Counted from the first letter of the stretch, positions 16,768-25,491 are shown. The stretch: DNA of 34,877 nucleotides from Rubrivivax sp. (GCA_016788525.1 JAEUPD010000110.1:1-34877); one strand, 5' to 3'. Notes: generated by a model from the letters alone, not told the origin. Numbers and translations are program-made.

Positions 16768-16852
16768 GGCCCGCCGGGGTCGTCGAGCCGGCCCCCCCGT
16801 GCGGCCTCGAAGGCAGCGCAGCCAGCGCGGCGCCGGGCCGGCCAGCAAGGCC

Positions 16853-18400
16853 TTACTGGCCCTTGAACCGCCAGTACTGCCCGATCGCCGCGCGCACCGG
16901 TTCCAGCGCGAAGCGCGTGCGTTCCTGCGGCGGAAGGCTCTTCTGGATGACGTAGATGAGGTCGCTCATCACCGTGGTGCTGTCACCGAAGTACGAGTGG
17001 CCGAGGAACTCGGTGCTCACGGTGCTGGCGTCCACGGTGTCCAGGCCGCTCATCACGACAATGCCGTCGCCGCTTTCGCCCAGGCGCTTGTAGCCGCCGT
17101 GCACCTTGCGCGAGGCGACCAGCGCCTTGTCGTTGGAACTGGCGTAAAGCGTGACGCGCGGCCCCTTGTTCAGGATGGCCGGGCCTAGCTCGCGGCGAAA
17201 CACGTCGGCGTCGATGTCGGGTGCGGCCAGCACGATCTGCCGGAACGCCGCCAGCTTCTTGGGCTCCTCGGCCACCAGCGCCTTGAAGCCGCGCGCCAGC
17301 ACGCGGTTGCCCATGCTGTGCGCGATGACGTAGACGGGCGTGTTCTGCGCGATCGAGCCGAGCGACGAAAGCACCGCCTTCATGTCGGGAATGGACCACT
17401 CGGCGGCCTGCTCGTCCACCGTGTAGTCGACCAGGCCGCCCTGCGACGGCCATGAGAACAGCACCGTCGGCCCGGCAAACCCGAGGTCGTGCGTAAGCTG
17501 GCCGGCGCGCCGCGCCGCGTCCTGGAAGGCCACGTTGTAGCCGTGGATGAACACCAGGATGCCGGCGTTGCCCAGCAACGTGGCGCGCTTGGCCAGCTCG
17601 GCGCGCCAGGCCTCGTGCGAAAGCGACTGCACCGTGGTCAGCACGACATGCTTGGTCGGGTCGGGCTTGAACTCCAGCCGCAGGATGGACGGTGCCTCCA
17701 GCATGCCGACACGGTGGGTGCGCGGAATCGTGACATGCGCGATGCCGTAGCTGAGCGGGCCGCGCTCGCCACCGAAGCGCGCGTCGGGCGCCGCGAAGGG
17801 GCTGGTCTCCCTGCGGTTGGTGGCGTAGTGCACGCGCACCACGTTGTAGAGCACGTTGCCCTGCGCGTCGCGCACCAGGCCATCGCCGCCGGCAGCGGCG
17901 CCCGGGGCCGTGGAGCGCATGCTGCGCGTGGACGAGCCGGGCGCGGCTGGCGCGGTGGTACGCGGCGTGGCCGCGGGCGCCACGGCGCCGCTGCCAGTCA
18001 ACAGCGCACGGACCTGGGCAGCGTCGAGGGTCACCTGCAGGCGCTGCGCCGGTGCCACCGCCTCGCCACAGATCTCGGCGTCGTAGGGCGCACCGAACAC
18101 CTCTTCCGCCTCGCCGTTCCACAGGCGCTGGTTGGCCAGCGCAGCGCCCAGGCGCGGGGCGTCTGCGGCCGCGACCTCGGCGCCGGTGATCTCGAGCGTC
18201 AACCGGGCGACGCGGCTCATGCCCACACCGGTGCCACGCACGCACAGGTCGAATGTGGCGGCGGCCGCCTCGGCCGCACCGAAGGCCCCCATGAGCAACC
18301 CGCACACCCATGCGGCGATCGACCTGCCCAGTGCACGCCGGGCCCGGACCGCGTGGGGCGTCGCGGGAGCAGAGGAGATGAAGCCAGGCGGCAGGACCAT
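16853..18400 (-). CDS. Exported alpha/beta hydrolase, DUF900 family
   Basis: A 515-residue protein. A hydrophobic signal segment spans about 28-48 ending in A-A-E-A-A-A-A. Residues 49-135 form an unassigned N-terminal domain with two conserved-looking cysteines (53, 111), then an Ala/Pro/Thr-rich linker (138-172). The C-terminal half is an alpha/beta hydrolase: V-F-I-H-G-Y-N (283-289) forms the oxyanion region, A-H-S-M-G-N (360-365) carries the nucleophile Ser362, A-P-D-I-D-A-D (393-399) supplies the acid, and H468 in L-G-H-S is the likely base. Substrates may be lipids or esters in the periplasm. The ATG at 18400 precedes the signal peptide; upstream frame has no family character. It follows waaA on the same strand after a 118-base gap. 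Confidence 0.88.
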   Translation of the reverse strand: MVLPPGFISSAPATPHAVRARRALGRSIAAWVCGLLMGAFGAAEAAAATFDLCVRGTGVGMSRVARLTLEITGAEVAAADAPRLGAALANQRLWNGEAEEVFGAPYDAEICGEAVAPAQRLQVTLDAAQVRALLTGSGAVAPAATPRTTAPAAPGSSTRSMRSTAPGAAAGGDGLVRDAQGNVLYNVVRVHYATNRRETSPFAAPDARFGGERGPLSYGIAHVTIPRTHRVGMLEAPSILRLEFKPDPTKHVVLTTVQSLSHEAWRAELAKRATLLGNAGILVFIHGYNVAFQDAARRAGQLTHDLGFAGPTVLFSWPSQGGLVDYTVDEQAAEWSIPDMKAVLSSLGSIAQNTPVYVIAHSMGNRVLARGFKALVAEEPKKLAAFRQIVLAAPDIDADVFRRELGPAILNKGPRVTLYASSNDKALVASRKVHGGYKRLGESGDGIVVMSGLDTVDASTVSTEFLGHSYFGDSTTVMSDLIYVIQKSLPPQERTRFALEPVRAAIGQYWRFKGQ

Positions 18401-18518
18401 CGCAGAGTTACCGGGTAGGGAGTCGGAACGGGAAACGTTGATTCTGCCAAGGTGCGCCGCTTGGCTGCACCCGCAGCCCAGGGCCACCTCCCCCTCTGAA
18501 GGGGCGGCCGGTCGGCGC

Positions 18519-19841
18519 TCAGCGGCGCACCTGCGCCAGCACCGCCTCGGCCATGCGCACCGCTGCACCGCGGTGGCTGGCGGCGAACGCTTGTGCGCTC
18601 TCTGCTCGCACGGCCAATGCCGGCCGATCTGCCAGCCACTGCAGCGCCTTGGCCAGGGCCGCATCGAGGTCCGCGGCGCGCTCGGCGGCGCCGGCGGCCA
18701 GCGCGCCCTCGGCCGCCTGCTCGAAGTTGAAGGTGTGCGGCCCCATCAGCAGCGGGCACCCGCAAGCCGCCGCCTCGATGAGGTTCTGCCCACCCAGCGG
18801 CGCGAAGCTGCCGCCCAGCAACGCCACGTCGGCCAGCGCGTAGTACAGCGGCATCTCGCGCATCGAGTCGCCCAGCCACACGTCGACGCTGCCCGCCTCG
18901 GCCGGCGGTGGCACATCGGTTGCACTGCCGAACGCGCTGCGGCGTGCGATGGTCAGGCCCTGCGATCGCACGAGGGCGGCCACTTCGTCGAAGCGCTGCG
19001 GGTGCCTCGGCACGATCAGCAGCAACGGCCGGTCGTGCCCTGTCGCGACGACTGAGGCCACCCCGGTGACCGGTAGGACACGCCGCCAGGCGGTCAGCAG
19101 GGCGGCCTCCTCGCCTTCACGCGAGACGGCCAGCAGCACCACCGGCCGGCCCAGCGCCTGGCGCCACCGCCGGCCGGCGTGCAACAGCGCCTCGGCAGGG
19201 GTGAGGTCGAACTTCAGGTTGCCCAGCACGCGCACGTCGCGCACGCCGGCGTCGCGCAGGCGCGCGGCGTCGGCCTCGGTCTGCGCCAGCGCCAGCATCA
19301 GGCAGCCGGCCGCCGGGCGCATCAGCGCCGCAAGCCGCCGCCCCTTGCGCGCGCTGCGCTCCGACAGCCGCGCATTGGCCAGCACCATCGGCACGCCGGC
19401 CCGCGCCGCCTCGTGCAGCAGGTTGGGCCAGATCTCGGTCTCCATCACCACGCCGGCCACGGGCCGGTGGCGCCGCAGGAAGCGCCGCACGGCACCCGGC
19501 GTGTCGTAGGGCAGCCAGGCCTGCGCATCGCCCTCGCGCAGCAGCGCGGCGCCGGCCTCCAGCCCGGTGGCCGTGCCATGCGTGAGCAACAGCGCGAGCG
19601 CCGGGCGCTGCCGGCGCATCTCGTCGATCAGCGGCGCAGCGGCGCGTGTCTCGCCCAGCGACACGGCGTGCAGCCAGATCCGCCCGGGCGCGGCCGGCGC
19701 GGCCGCGAAGCCGAAGCGCTCGGCCAGCCGCTGCCGGTAGGGTGGCTCGTGCCGGCTTCGCCACAGCAGCCGCAGCACGTACAGCGGCGCCAGCAACCGC
19801 AGCAATGTGCTGTAGGCCCACCGCGCCCACGCGGCACTCAT
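18519..19841 (-). CDS. waaA: 3-deoxy-D-manno-octulosonic acid (Kdo) transferase WaaA
   Basis: A 440-residue inner-membrane glycosyltransferase that adds Kdo to lipid A precursor. An N-terminal membrane anchor (about 8-28) precedes a basic segment with P-P-Y-R-Q-R-L-A-E-R-F-G. The catalytic base Glu64 lies in W-L-H-A-V-S-L-G-E. The E-T-E-I-W-P-N motif and the late G-G-S-F-A-P-L-G-G-Q-N segment that binds CMP-Kdo are present. The ATG at 19841 matches the E. coli N-terminus. The open frame continues 34 codons upstream through a tandem repeat that supplies further in-frame ATGs, so longer isoforms are possible. It lies between the mutase and DUF900 genes on the minus strand. Confidence 0.95.
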   Translation of the reverse strand: MSAAWARWAYSTLLRLLAPLYVLRLLWRSRHEPPYRQRLAERFGFAAAPAAPGRIWLHAVSLGETRAAAPLIDEMRRQRPALALLLTHGTATGLEAGAALLREGDAQAWLPYDTPGAVRRFLRRHRPVAGVVMETEIWPNLLHEAARAGVPMVLANARLSERSARKGRRLAALMRPAAGCLMLALAQTEADAARLRDAGVRDVRVLGNLKFDLTPAEALLHAGRRWRQALGRPVVLLAVSREGEEAALLTAWRRVLPVTGVASVVATGHDRPLLLIVPRHPQRFDEVAALVRSQGLTIARRSAFGSATDVPPPAEAGSVDVWLGDSMREMPLYYALADVALLGGSFAPLGGQNLIEAAACGCPLLMGPHTFNFEQAAEGALAAGAAERAADLDAALAKALQWLADRPALAVRAESAQAFAASHRGAAVRMAEAVLAQVRR

Positions 19842-19853
19842 CACGAGGCTGGT

Positions 19854-19913
19854 AGGCATGAGCGCAGGCATGAGCGCAGGCATGAGCGCGGGCATGTGCG
19901 CGGGCATCGGCGC
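19854..19913. repeat. Five-copy 12-base tandem repeat upstream of waaA
   Basis: Three exact AGGCATGAGCGC units (19854-19889) are followed by two diverged ones (to 19913). On the waaA strand each unit gives Met-Pro-Ala-Leu-type codons in frame with waaA, so copies supply extra ATG codons. Copy-number change would keep the frame. The rest of the 162-base gap 19842-20003 is GC-rich without a visible gene. Confidence 0.9.
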
Positions 19914-20003
19914 GAACCAGGGCGTGGGCCCCGGCGGCGGCACACCGTCTCGGCGGGGGGCCGTGGAGGCCGCCGCCGCCGCCCGGCAGCAGCCCGGCGC
20001 GCC

Positions 20004-21428
20004 TCAGTGCGCTGCCGCGGCCACCTGCGCATCGGGCTTCACCGCGCGCAGCGCCGCCATCATCTGCGTCTCGATGCGGTGCAAGGCGGCCTCGGTGTGA
20101 CCCTCGAAGCGCAGCACCAGCACCGGCGTGGTGTTGCTGCCGCGGATGAGGCCGAAGCCATCGGCGAAGTCCACGCGCAGCCCGTCGACGGTGCCGACCT
20201 CGCCGCCCGCGAACACCAGGCGCCCGTCGGCCACGCGCGCCAGCAGCTCGGCCACCACGCGGTGGTGCTCGCCCTCGGCGCAGGGCACGGTCAGCTCGGG
20301 CGTCGAGAAGCTGGTGGGCAGCGCGTCGAGCACCGCGCTCGGGTCGGCATGCCGCGACAGGATTTCGAGCAGCCGCGCCGCGGTGTACATCGCATCGTCG
20401 AAGCCGTACCAGCGTTCGCCAAAGAAGAGGTGCCCGCTCATCTCGCCGGCGAACGGCGCGCCGGTCTCCTTGAGCTTGGCCTTCACCAGTGAGTGGCCGG
20501 TCTTCCACAGCAGCGGCACCCCGCCTGCGGCGCGAATGGCCACCGGCAGGCGCTGGCTGCACTTGACGTCGTAGATGATGGTCGCGCCGCGGTGGCGCGA
20601 GAGGATGTCGCGCGCGAACAGCATGATCTGCCGGTCGGGGTAGATGATGTTGCCGCCCTTGCGTCCACCCGTGACCACGCCCAGCCGGTCGCCGTCGCCG
20701 TCGAAGGCCAGGCCCAGCTCGGCACCGGTGGCATGCACCACCTTGATGAGATCGGCCAGGTTCTCCGGCTTGCTCGGGTCGGGGTGGTGGTTGGGAAAGT
20801 CGCCGTCCACCGCGCTGTACAGGTCGATGACCTCGTGGCCCATCGCCTTCAGGATGCCCGGCGCGCTGGCGCCCGGAATGCCGTTGCCCGAGTCGACGAC
20901 GATCTTCATCGGCCGCGCCTGACGGCAATCGCTGACGATGCGGTGGCGGTACTCGGGGCCGATGTCCATGCGGGCGACCCTGCCGCCGCTCGGCCCGCGC
21001 CCGATGGTGTAGCTCTCGGCCTCCATGCGCTGGCGCAGGCGCTGGATGGCCTCACCGTAGATGGCCGCGCCGGCCATCACCATCTTGAAGCCGTTGTAGT
21101 CCTTCGGGTTGTGGCTGCCGGTGACCTGGATGCCGCTCGTGCAGCCATGCCGGCCGCGCGTGGCCGCCACGTAGTAGAGCATCGGCGTCGTCACCGCGCC
21201 GAGGTCCACCACGTCGAGGCCCGTGCTGGCCAGCCCGCGAATGAGCGCCGCCGCAAGCCTCGGGCCCGAAAGGCGCCCGTCGCGGCCCACGGCCACCGCC
21301 CGTTCGCCGGCGGCCAGCGCCTCGCTGCCGAACGCGCGGCCCAGGTGTTCGGCAAAGTCCTCGTCGAGCGCCTGGCCGACGATGCCGCGGATGTCGTAGG
21401 CCTTGAAGGCGCTGGCTTGGACTTGCAT
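20004..21428 (-). CDS. algC: Phosphomannomutase/phosphoglucomutase
   Basis: A 474-residue cytosolic alpha-D-phosphohexomutase of the AlgC/ManB type, interconverting hexose 1- and 6-phosphates for LPS and exopolysaccharide precursors. The phosphoserine loop T-G-S-H-N-P (103-108, S105), the magnesium loop D-G-D-G-D-R (243-248), the sugar-binding G-E-M-S-G-H segment and the C-terminal phosphate-binding R-G-S-N-T-T-P are all present. The ATG at 21428 begins the conserved F-K-A-Y-D-I-R-G N-terminus; a GAGGA lies upstream. It is divergent from an AlgZ/AlgR-like pair. In Pseudomonas AlgR directly controls algC, which makes the arrangement worth noting. Substrate preference between mannose and glucose cannot be read directly. 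Confidence 0.95.
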   Translation of the reverse strand: MQVQASAFKAYDIRGIVGQALDEDFAEHLGRAFGSEALAAGERAVAVGRDGRLSGPRLAAALIRGLASTGLDVVDLGAVTTPMLYYVAATRGRHGCTSGIQVTGSHNPKDYNGFKMVMAGAAIYGEAIQRLRQRMEAESYTIGRGPSGGRVARMDIGPEYRHRIVSDCRQARPMKIVVDSGNGIPGASAPGILKAMGHEVIDLYSAVDGDFPNHHPDPSKPENLADLIKVVHATGAELGLAFDGDGDRLGVVTGGRKGGNIIYPDRQIMLFARDILSRHRGATIIYDVKCSQRLPVAIRAAGGVPLLWKTGHSLVKAKLKETGAPFAGEMSGHLFFGERWYGFDDAMYTAARLLEILSRHADPSAVLDALPTSFSTPELTVPCAEGEHHRVVAELLARVADGRLVFAGGEVGTVDGLRVDFADGFGLIRGSNTTPVLVLRFEGHTEAALHRIETQMMAALRAVKPDAQVAAAAH

Positions 21429-21464
21429 GAGAAGGTGAATTCCTCGGGAGAAAGAGCGCGGCGG

Positions 21465-21470
21465 ATTGTA
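21465..21470 (-). promoter_or_regulatory. Probable -10 box for the mutase gene
   Basis: On the minus strand this reads TACAAT, one base from consensus, about 37 bases before the ATG at 21428. No good -35 is seen; an activator may be needed. Confidence 0.45.
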
Positions 21471-21571
21471 GGCAGCGGGTTTCGCGCCCTCCCCGGCGGC
21501 CACACCCTGGCCGTGGCAGGAAGGCACGCTTGCGGACATCGCCCGCGCCGGCGGCGCCGGCCTGGGCATGC

Positions 21572-21589
21572 TGCGCACCGCGGTGCGCA
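21572..21589. promoter_or_regulatory. 18-base perfect palindrome between the mutase and kinase genes
   Basis: TGCGCACCGCGGTGCGCA is self-complementary and sits near the middle of the 283-base divergent gap 21429-21711. It could be a dimeric regulator site or a transcript hairpin. No other gene-like signal is visible in that gap. Confidence 0.5.
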
Positions 21590-21697
21590 CCCTTGACCCG
21601 GCGCCCTTCGGGCCGCGCATTTCACGCCGCCTTGCTGCCGCCTGCCGCACCGGCTGTCCAGCGGTCGCACACCCGCGGCGCCTGCCGGCGCGCTGCC

Positions 21698-21703
21698 TAC
21701 ACT
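21698..21703 (+). promoter_or_regulatory. -10 box implying a leaderless kinase mRNA
   Basis: TACACT ends eight bases before the ATG at 21712, so transcription would begin at or next to the start codon. No ribosome binding site and no clear -35 hexamer are visible. Confidence 0.45.
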
Positions 21704-21711
21704 GCGCCGCC

Positions 21712-22881
21712 ATGAAGATCGACCGCAAGTTGCTTCGCGCCTCGTGGGCCAGCTGGATCGCCGCGGACATGGCGCGCGCCGGACCGTACTGGCTGCAGCT
21801 CGTGTGGACGGCGCTGTTCGCGGCGGTGCTGGCGCTGTTCTTCACGATCGTGGGCTCCGTCTCCTACGCCGAACAGCTCGGCGCCTGGCTGTCGCCGGCG
21901 CGCTGGGCGCGCTGGTACGGAATCAACCTGGCGGTGACGGCGCTCATCGCCTACCTGATCCATGGCCTGTTCGAGTTCGTCGGCTGGCTGATCGGCGGGC
22001 CGCCGCGCATCCGGCGCTTCACGATGCCGCAACGGCTGGCGTTCTTCGGCGGCATCCCGATCCTCGGCGTCATCATCGGCTGGCCGCTGGGCATGTGGCT
22101 GGTGGCGGGCAAGCTCTCGGTACTGCGCGGGCCCGAGGGCCTTCGGCTCATCGCCACCAGTGCCGCGCTGTGCCTGCTGATCTCGGCGGTGCTGTACCAG
22201 TGGTTCGGCGCCAAGGCCCGCGCCATCGACGCCGAACGGCGCGCCGCCGAGTCGCAGCTGAAGCTGCTGCAGGCGCAGATGGAGCCGCACTTCCTGTTCA
22301 ACACGCTGGCCAACGTGCAGGCATTGATCGACCACGACCCGGGCAAAGCCAAGGCGATGCTGGGTGCCTTCACCGACTATCTGCGCGCGTCGCTGGGCGA
22401 ACTGCGCCGTGACGAGGTGACGCTGGCCGACGAGCTGGCGCTGGCCGAGGCCTACCTGCGCGTGCAGGCCGCGCGCATGGAAGAGCGGCTGGCCTACCGC
22501 ATCGAGGCCGACGCGTCGCTGCAAGGCGCGGCCTTGCTGCCGCTGACGCTGCAGCCGCTGGTGGAGAACGCCGTGCACCATGGCCTGGAACCCAAGGTCG
22601 AGGGCGGCCTGGTCGAGGTGCGCGCGCGCGCCGAGGGCAGCTCGCTCGTCGTGGAGGTGCGCGACAACGGCCGCGGGCTCGACGCCGCGCCGCGTGCTCG
22701 CGGTGCCGGCAGTGCCGGCGGCGCCGGCGTCGCGCTGGCCAACCTGCGCGAGCGGCTGGCGCGGCGCTACGGCGATGCCGCCAGTGTCACGCTCGTGGCC
22801 GCCGGGCCCGGCTCGGCCGGCGCCGTGGCGACGCTTCGGCTGCCGCGCACGGTGGCCGCTGCCACAGAGGCCCGGCGATGA
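21712..22881 (+). CDS. Sensor histidine kinase, LytS/AlgZ type
   Basis: A 389-residue inner-membrane kinase. Four hydrophobic segments span about 28-50, 68-92, 110-133 and 146-163 and leave very short loops, so sensing probably occurs in the membrane. The His_kinase domain begins at Q-M-E-P-H-F-L-F-N (phospho-acceptor H193), and the ATPase domain has the N-box P-L-V-E-N-A-V-H-H-G and a D-N-G-R-G G-box. The start at 21712 is supported by the conserved hydrophobic onset and by the -10 box immediately upstream. The stop overlaps the response regulator ATG (ATGA), so the two are coupled. Signal and targets are unknown; the AlgZ/AlgR resemblance suggests envelope or motility control. Confidence 0.94.
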   Translation: MKIDRKLLRASWASWIAADMARAGPYWLQLVWTALFAAVLALFFTIVGSVSYAEQLGAWLSPARWARWYGINLAVTALIAYLIHGLFEFVGWLIGGPPRIRRFTMPQRLAFFGGIPILGVIIGWPLGMWLVAGKLSVLRGPEGLRLIATSAALCLLISAVLYQWFGAKARAIDAERRAAESQLKLLQAQMEPHFLFNTLANVQALIDHDPGKAKAMLGAFTDYLRASLGELRRDEVTLADELALAEAYLRVQAARMEERLAYRIEADASLQGAALLPLTLQPLVENAVHHGLEPKVEGGLVEVRARAEGSSLVVEVRDNGRGLDAAPRARGAGSAGGAGVALANLRERLARRYGDAASVTLVAAGPGSAGAVATLRLPRTVAAATEARR

Positions 22882-23774
22882 GCGGCATGGCACCTTCCAC
22901 CGCGGCCACGGCGCTCGTCGCCGACGACGAACCGCACCTGGCGCGCACGCTGGCCGCCGCGCTGCGGCAACAGTGGCCCGGGCTGGAGATCGTGCATGTG
23001 GCGAAGAACGGCCTCGAGGCGGCCGAGCGCATCGGCGCGCTGCAGCCCGACGTGGCCTTCCTCGACATCCAGATGCCCGGCCTCACCGGGCTGGAGGTGG
23101 CCCAGGGCATCGAAGGCCGCACCCGTGTCGTCTTCGTCACGGCCTACGACGAGTACGCGGTGCGGGCCTTCGACAGCGAGGCGATCGACTACGTGCTCAA
23201 GCCGATCGACGCGGCGCGGCTGGCGCGCACCGTCGAACGCGTGCAGCGCGCGTTGGCCGATGCCCGGGCGGCGCGGGGCGCCGCCGGCGCGGGCCGTGCG
23301 GTGGGTGCGAGCGACGCAATCAGTGAACCCGGCGCGGCCGGGGCTGCCGACGCGACCGCGGGCGCGCCACCCGAGGCCGACGACGCGCGGCTGCTCGCCG
23401 CGTTGCGCCGGCTGCTGCCCGGCAGCGGGCAGGCGCCCGGCGGCGAACCGCTGCGCTGGGTGCGCGCCAGCGCCGGCGAACTGGTGCACCAGGTGGCCGT
23501 GGACGATGTGCTGTTCTTCCGCGCCGACGACAAGTACACCTGCGTGCAGACCACCTCGGGCGCCGAGCACCTCATCCGCACCGCCATCCACGAGCTGGCC
23601 GCACAGCTCGACCCGCGGCAGTTCGTGCAGGTGCATCGCTCGACCATCGTCAACCTGAACCATCTGGCCGGCACGCGGCGCGACGAGGCGAGCCGCCTGT
23701 TCCTGCGCATCCGGGGCCACGCCACCGAGCTGGCCGTCAGCCGCGCCTACGTGCACCTGTTCAAGGCGATGTAG
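22878..23774 (+). CDS. LytTR-family response regulator (AlgR type)
   Basis: A 298-residue regulator. The receiver domain (about 10-125) carries acidic residues D16 and D17, phospho-acceptor D63 in F-L-D-I-Q-M-P-G, T88 and K108. An Ala/Gly-rich linker of about 55 residues (about 128-180) is longer than usual in this family. The C-terminal LytTR DNA-binding domain (about 195-298) contains D-D-V-L-F-F-R-A-D-D-K-Y and Q-V-H-R-S-T-I-V-N. It is coupled to the kinase by a four-base overlap. LytTR proteins bind direct repeats of short sites; the divergent mutase promoter is a plausible target. Confidence 0.95.
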   Translation: MSGMAPSTAATALVADDEPHLARTLAAALRQQWPGLEIVHVAKNGLEAAERIGALQPDVAFLDIQMPGLTGLEVAQGIEGRTRVVFVTAYDEYAVRAFDSEAIDYVLKPIDAARLARTVERVQRALADARAARGAAGAGRAVGASDAISEPGAAGAADATAGAPPEADDARLLAALRRLLPGSGQAPGGEPLRWVRASAGELVHQVAVDDVLFFRADDKYTCVQTTSGAEHLIRTAIHELAAQLDPRQFVQVHRSTIVNLNHLAGTRRDEASRLFLRIRGHATELAVSRAYVHLFKAM

Positions 23775-23861
23775 CGCCCTTCGGGCCTGCCGCGCCGATC
23801 GCCGCGGGAAGGGCCGCGAGGCACAGGTCCGAAAACGGCCAGTCGGCAACCGCCCGGCTTC

Positions 23862-23867
23862 TATCAT
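23862..23867 (+). promoter_or_regulatory. -10 box implying a leaderless Ada-AlkA mRNA
   Basis: TATCAT overlaps the upstream ATG at 23866 and ends seven bases before the ATG at 23875. This favours 23875 as the real start with no 5' leader. No clear -35 was found. Confidence 0.45.
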
Positions 23868-23874
23868 GGCCGCC

Positions 23875-25491
23875 ATGCCTGCGCTGCCCGCCACTGCAAC
23901 GTTCACCGCCGCGCCGCCCCCGGGCGGCGACCGGGGCCTGTACGCCGCGGTGAAGGCGCGCGATGCGCGCTTCGACGGCCGCTTCTTCGTCGGCGTCACC
24001 AGCACCGGCGTGTACTGCCGGCCGGTGTGCCGCGTGCGCACGCCGTTGATGCGCAACTGCCGCTTCTTCGGCAACGCGGCCAGCGCCGAGCAGGCGGGCT
24101 TTCGCCCCTGCCTGCGCTGCCGGCCCGAGCTGGCGCCGGGGCTGGCCTTTGCCGACTCCTCGCGTTCGCTGGCGCAGGCCGCGGCGCGCCTGCTGACCCA
24201 GGCCGTGCTGGAAGGGCAGGAACTGAAGCTGCCTGCGCTGGCCGCGCGGCTGGGCGTGACCGACCGGCACCTGCGGCGCATCTTCGCCGCCGAGCACGGC
24301 GTGAGCCCGCTGGACTTCGTCACCACGCAGCGGCTGCTGCATGCCAAGCAGCTGCTCACCGACACCGAGTTGCCGGTGACGCAGGTGGCGCTGGCCAGCG
24401 GGTTTGCCAGCGTGCGGCGCTTCAACGCGGCATTCGCCGAGCGCTACCGCCTGAGCCCGAGCAGCCTGCGGCGCGATCGGGCTCCCGTGACACGCCGGTC
24501 GGCCCTGCCCACCGGAACCGCGCAGCCCGCACCCGCGGCTGCCCCGCCCCCGCGAGCGCGCACCGCGCCGGCGCACGCGCTGCCTGCCAACGAGGTCGCG
24601 CCAACGGGTCCCACCGTGCGCCTGGGCTATCGCCCGCCGTACGACATCGCCGGCGTGCTGCGCTTTCTCGCGCGGCGCGCGCTGCCCGGCCTCGAGCATG
24701 TCGACGAAGCCAGGCTCACGGCCGCGCGCACGCTCGGCTGGAACCACGGCGGCCGGCGGCTGGGCGGCTGGTGCGTGGCGCGCTTCGTGCCCGCCCGGCA
24801 CGAGGTCGAAGTGGAGGTCTCGCCGGGCCTCGTGCCGGTGCTGGGCGCCGTGCTGCAGCGCCTGCGCCAGGGCCTCGATCTCGATGCCGACCCGGCGCTC
24901 ATCGATCCGGTGCTGGCCGCGGTGCCGGGGCCGGCGGTGCCCGGCGTGCGCGTGCCCGGCGCGATGTGCGGCTTCGAGTCCGCGGTGCGCGTGGTGCTCG
25001 GCCAGCAGGTCACGGTGGCTGCGGCGCGCACGCTCAGCGCGCGGCTCGTGCAGGCGCTGGGCGAGCCGCTCGAAGGCGCTGCGCATGGCCTGAGCCGCCT
25101 GTTCCCCACCCCCCGCGCGGTGGCCCGCGCGAGTGCCGAGGACATCGGCCGCCTGGGCATCGTGCGCCAGCGCGTGCGCGCGTTGCAGGCCCTGGCCACC
25201 GAAGTGGCCGCTGGCCGCCTGCGGCTGGAAGCCACCGCGCCGCTGCAGGACACGCTGGCGCAGCTGCGCGCGCTGCCCGGCTTCGGCGAATGGACCGTGC
25301 AGCTGATCGCCCTGCGCGCGCTGGGCTGGCCCGATGCCTTTCCGGCCACCGACATCGGCGTGCTCGATGCCCTCCGGCCGCGCTTCGGGCGGCGCGACGC
25401 CAAGGCCGCCGAGGCGGCCAGCGACGCCTGGCGCCCGTGGCGCGGCTACGCGGTGATGAAACTGTGGCGATCACTGGAGAACGACGCATGA
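23875..25491 (+). CDS. alkA: Ada-type regulator fused to 3-methyladenine DNA glycosylase (AlkA)
   Basis: A 538-residue fusion. Residues about 18-90 form the Ada zinc/methyl-acceptor domain with Cys48, Cys52, Cys79 and Cys82; Cys48, in V-Y-C-R-P-V-C, would accept methyl from phosphotriesters. An AraC-type double helix-turn-helix follows (about 100-200), then a Pro/Ala linker, an AlkA N-terminal domain (about 245-330) and the HhH-GPD glycosylase domain with catalytic Asp493 in P-A-T-D-I-G. The protein can thus sense alkylation, activate transcription and excise alkylated bases. An ATG at 23866 is an alternative start. The stop overlaps the ogt start by four bases. No frameshift is present. Confidence 0.95.
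   Translation: MPALPATATFTAAPPPGGDRGLYAAVKARDARFDGRFFVGVTSTGVYCRPVCRVRTPLMRNCRFFGNAASAEQAGFRPCLRCRPELAPGLAFADSSRSLAQAAARLLTQAVLEGQELKLPALAARLGVTDRHLRRIFAAEHGVSPLDFVTTQRLLHAKQLLTDTELPVTQVALASGFASVRRFNAAFAERYRLSPSSLRRDRAPVTRRSALPTGTAQPAPAAAPPPRARTAPAHALPANEVAPTGPTVRLGYRPPYDIAGVLRFLARRALPGLEHVDEARLTAARTLGWNHGGRRLGGWCVARFVPARHEVEVEVSPGLVPVLGAVLQRLRQGLDLDADPALIDPVLAAVPGPAVPGVRVPGAMCGFESAVRVVLGQQVTVAAARTLSARLVQALGEPLEGAAHGLSRLFPTPRAVARASAEDIGRLGIVRQRVRALQALATEVAAGRLRLEATAPLQDTLAQLRALPGFGEWTVQLIALRALGWPDAFPATDIGVLDALRPRFGRRDAKAAEAASDAWRPWRGYAVMKLWRSLENDA

Noticed and set aside
19854-19913. Possible CRISPR-like array
   Set aside because: Units are 12 bases with no spacers, so it is a simple tandem repeat.
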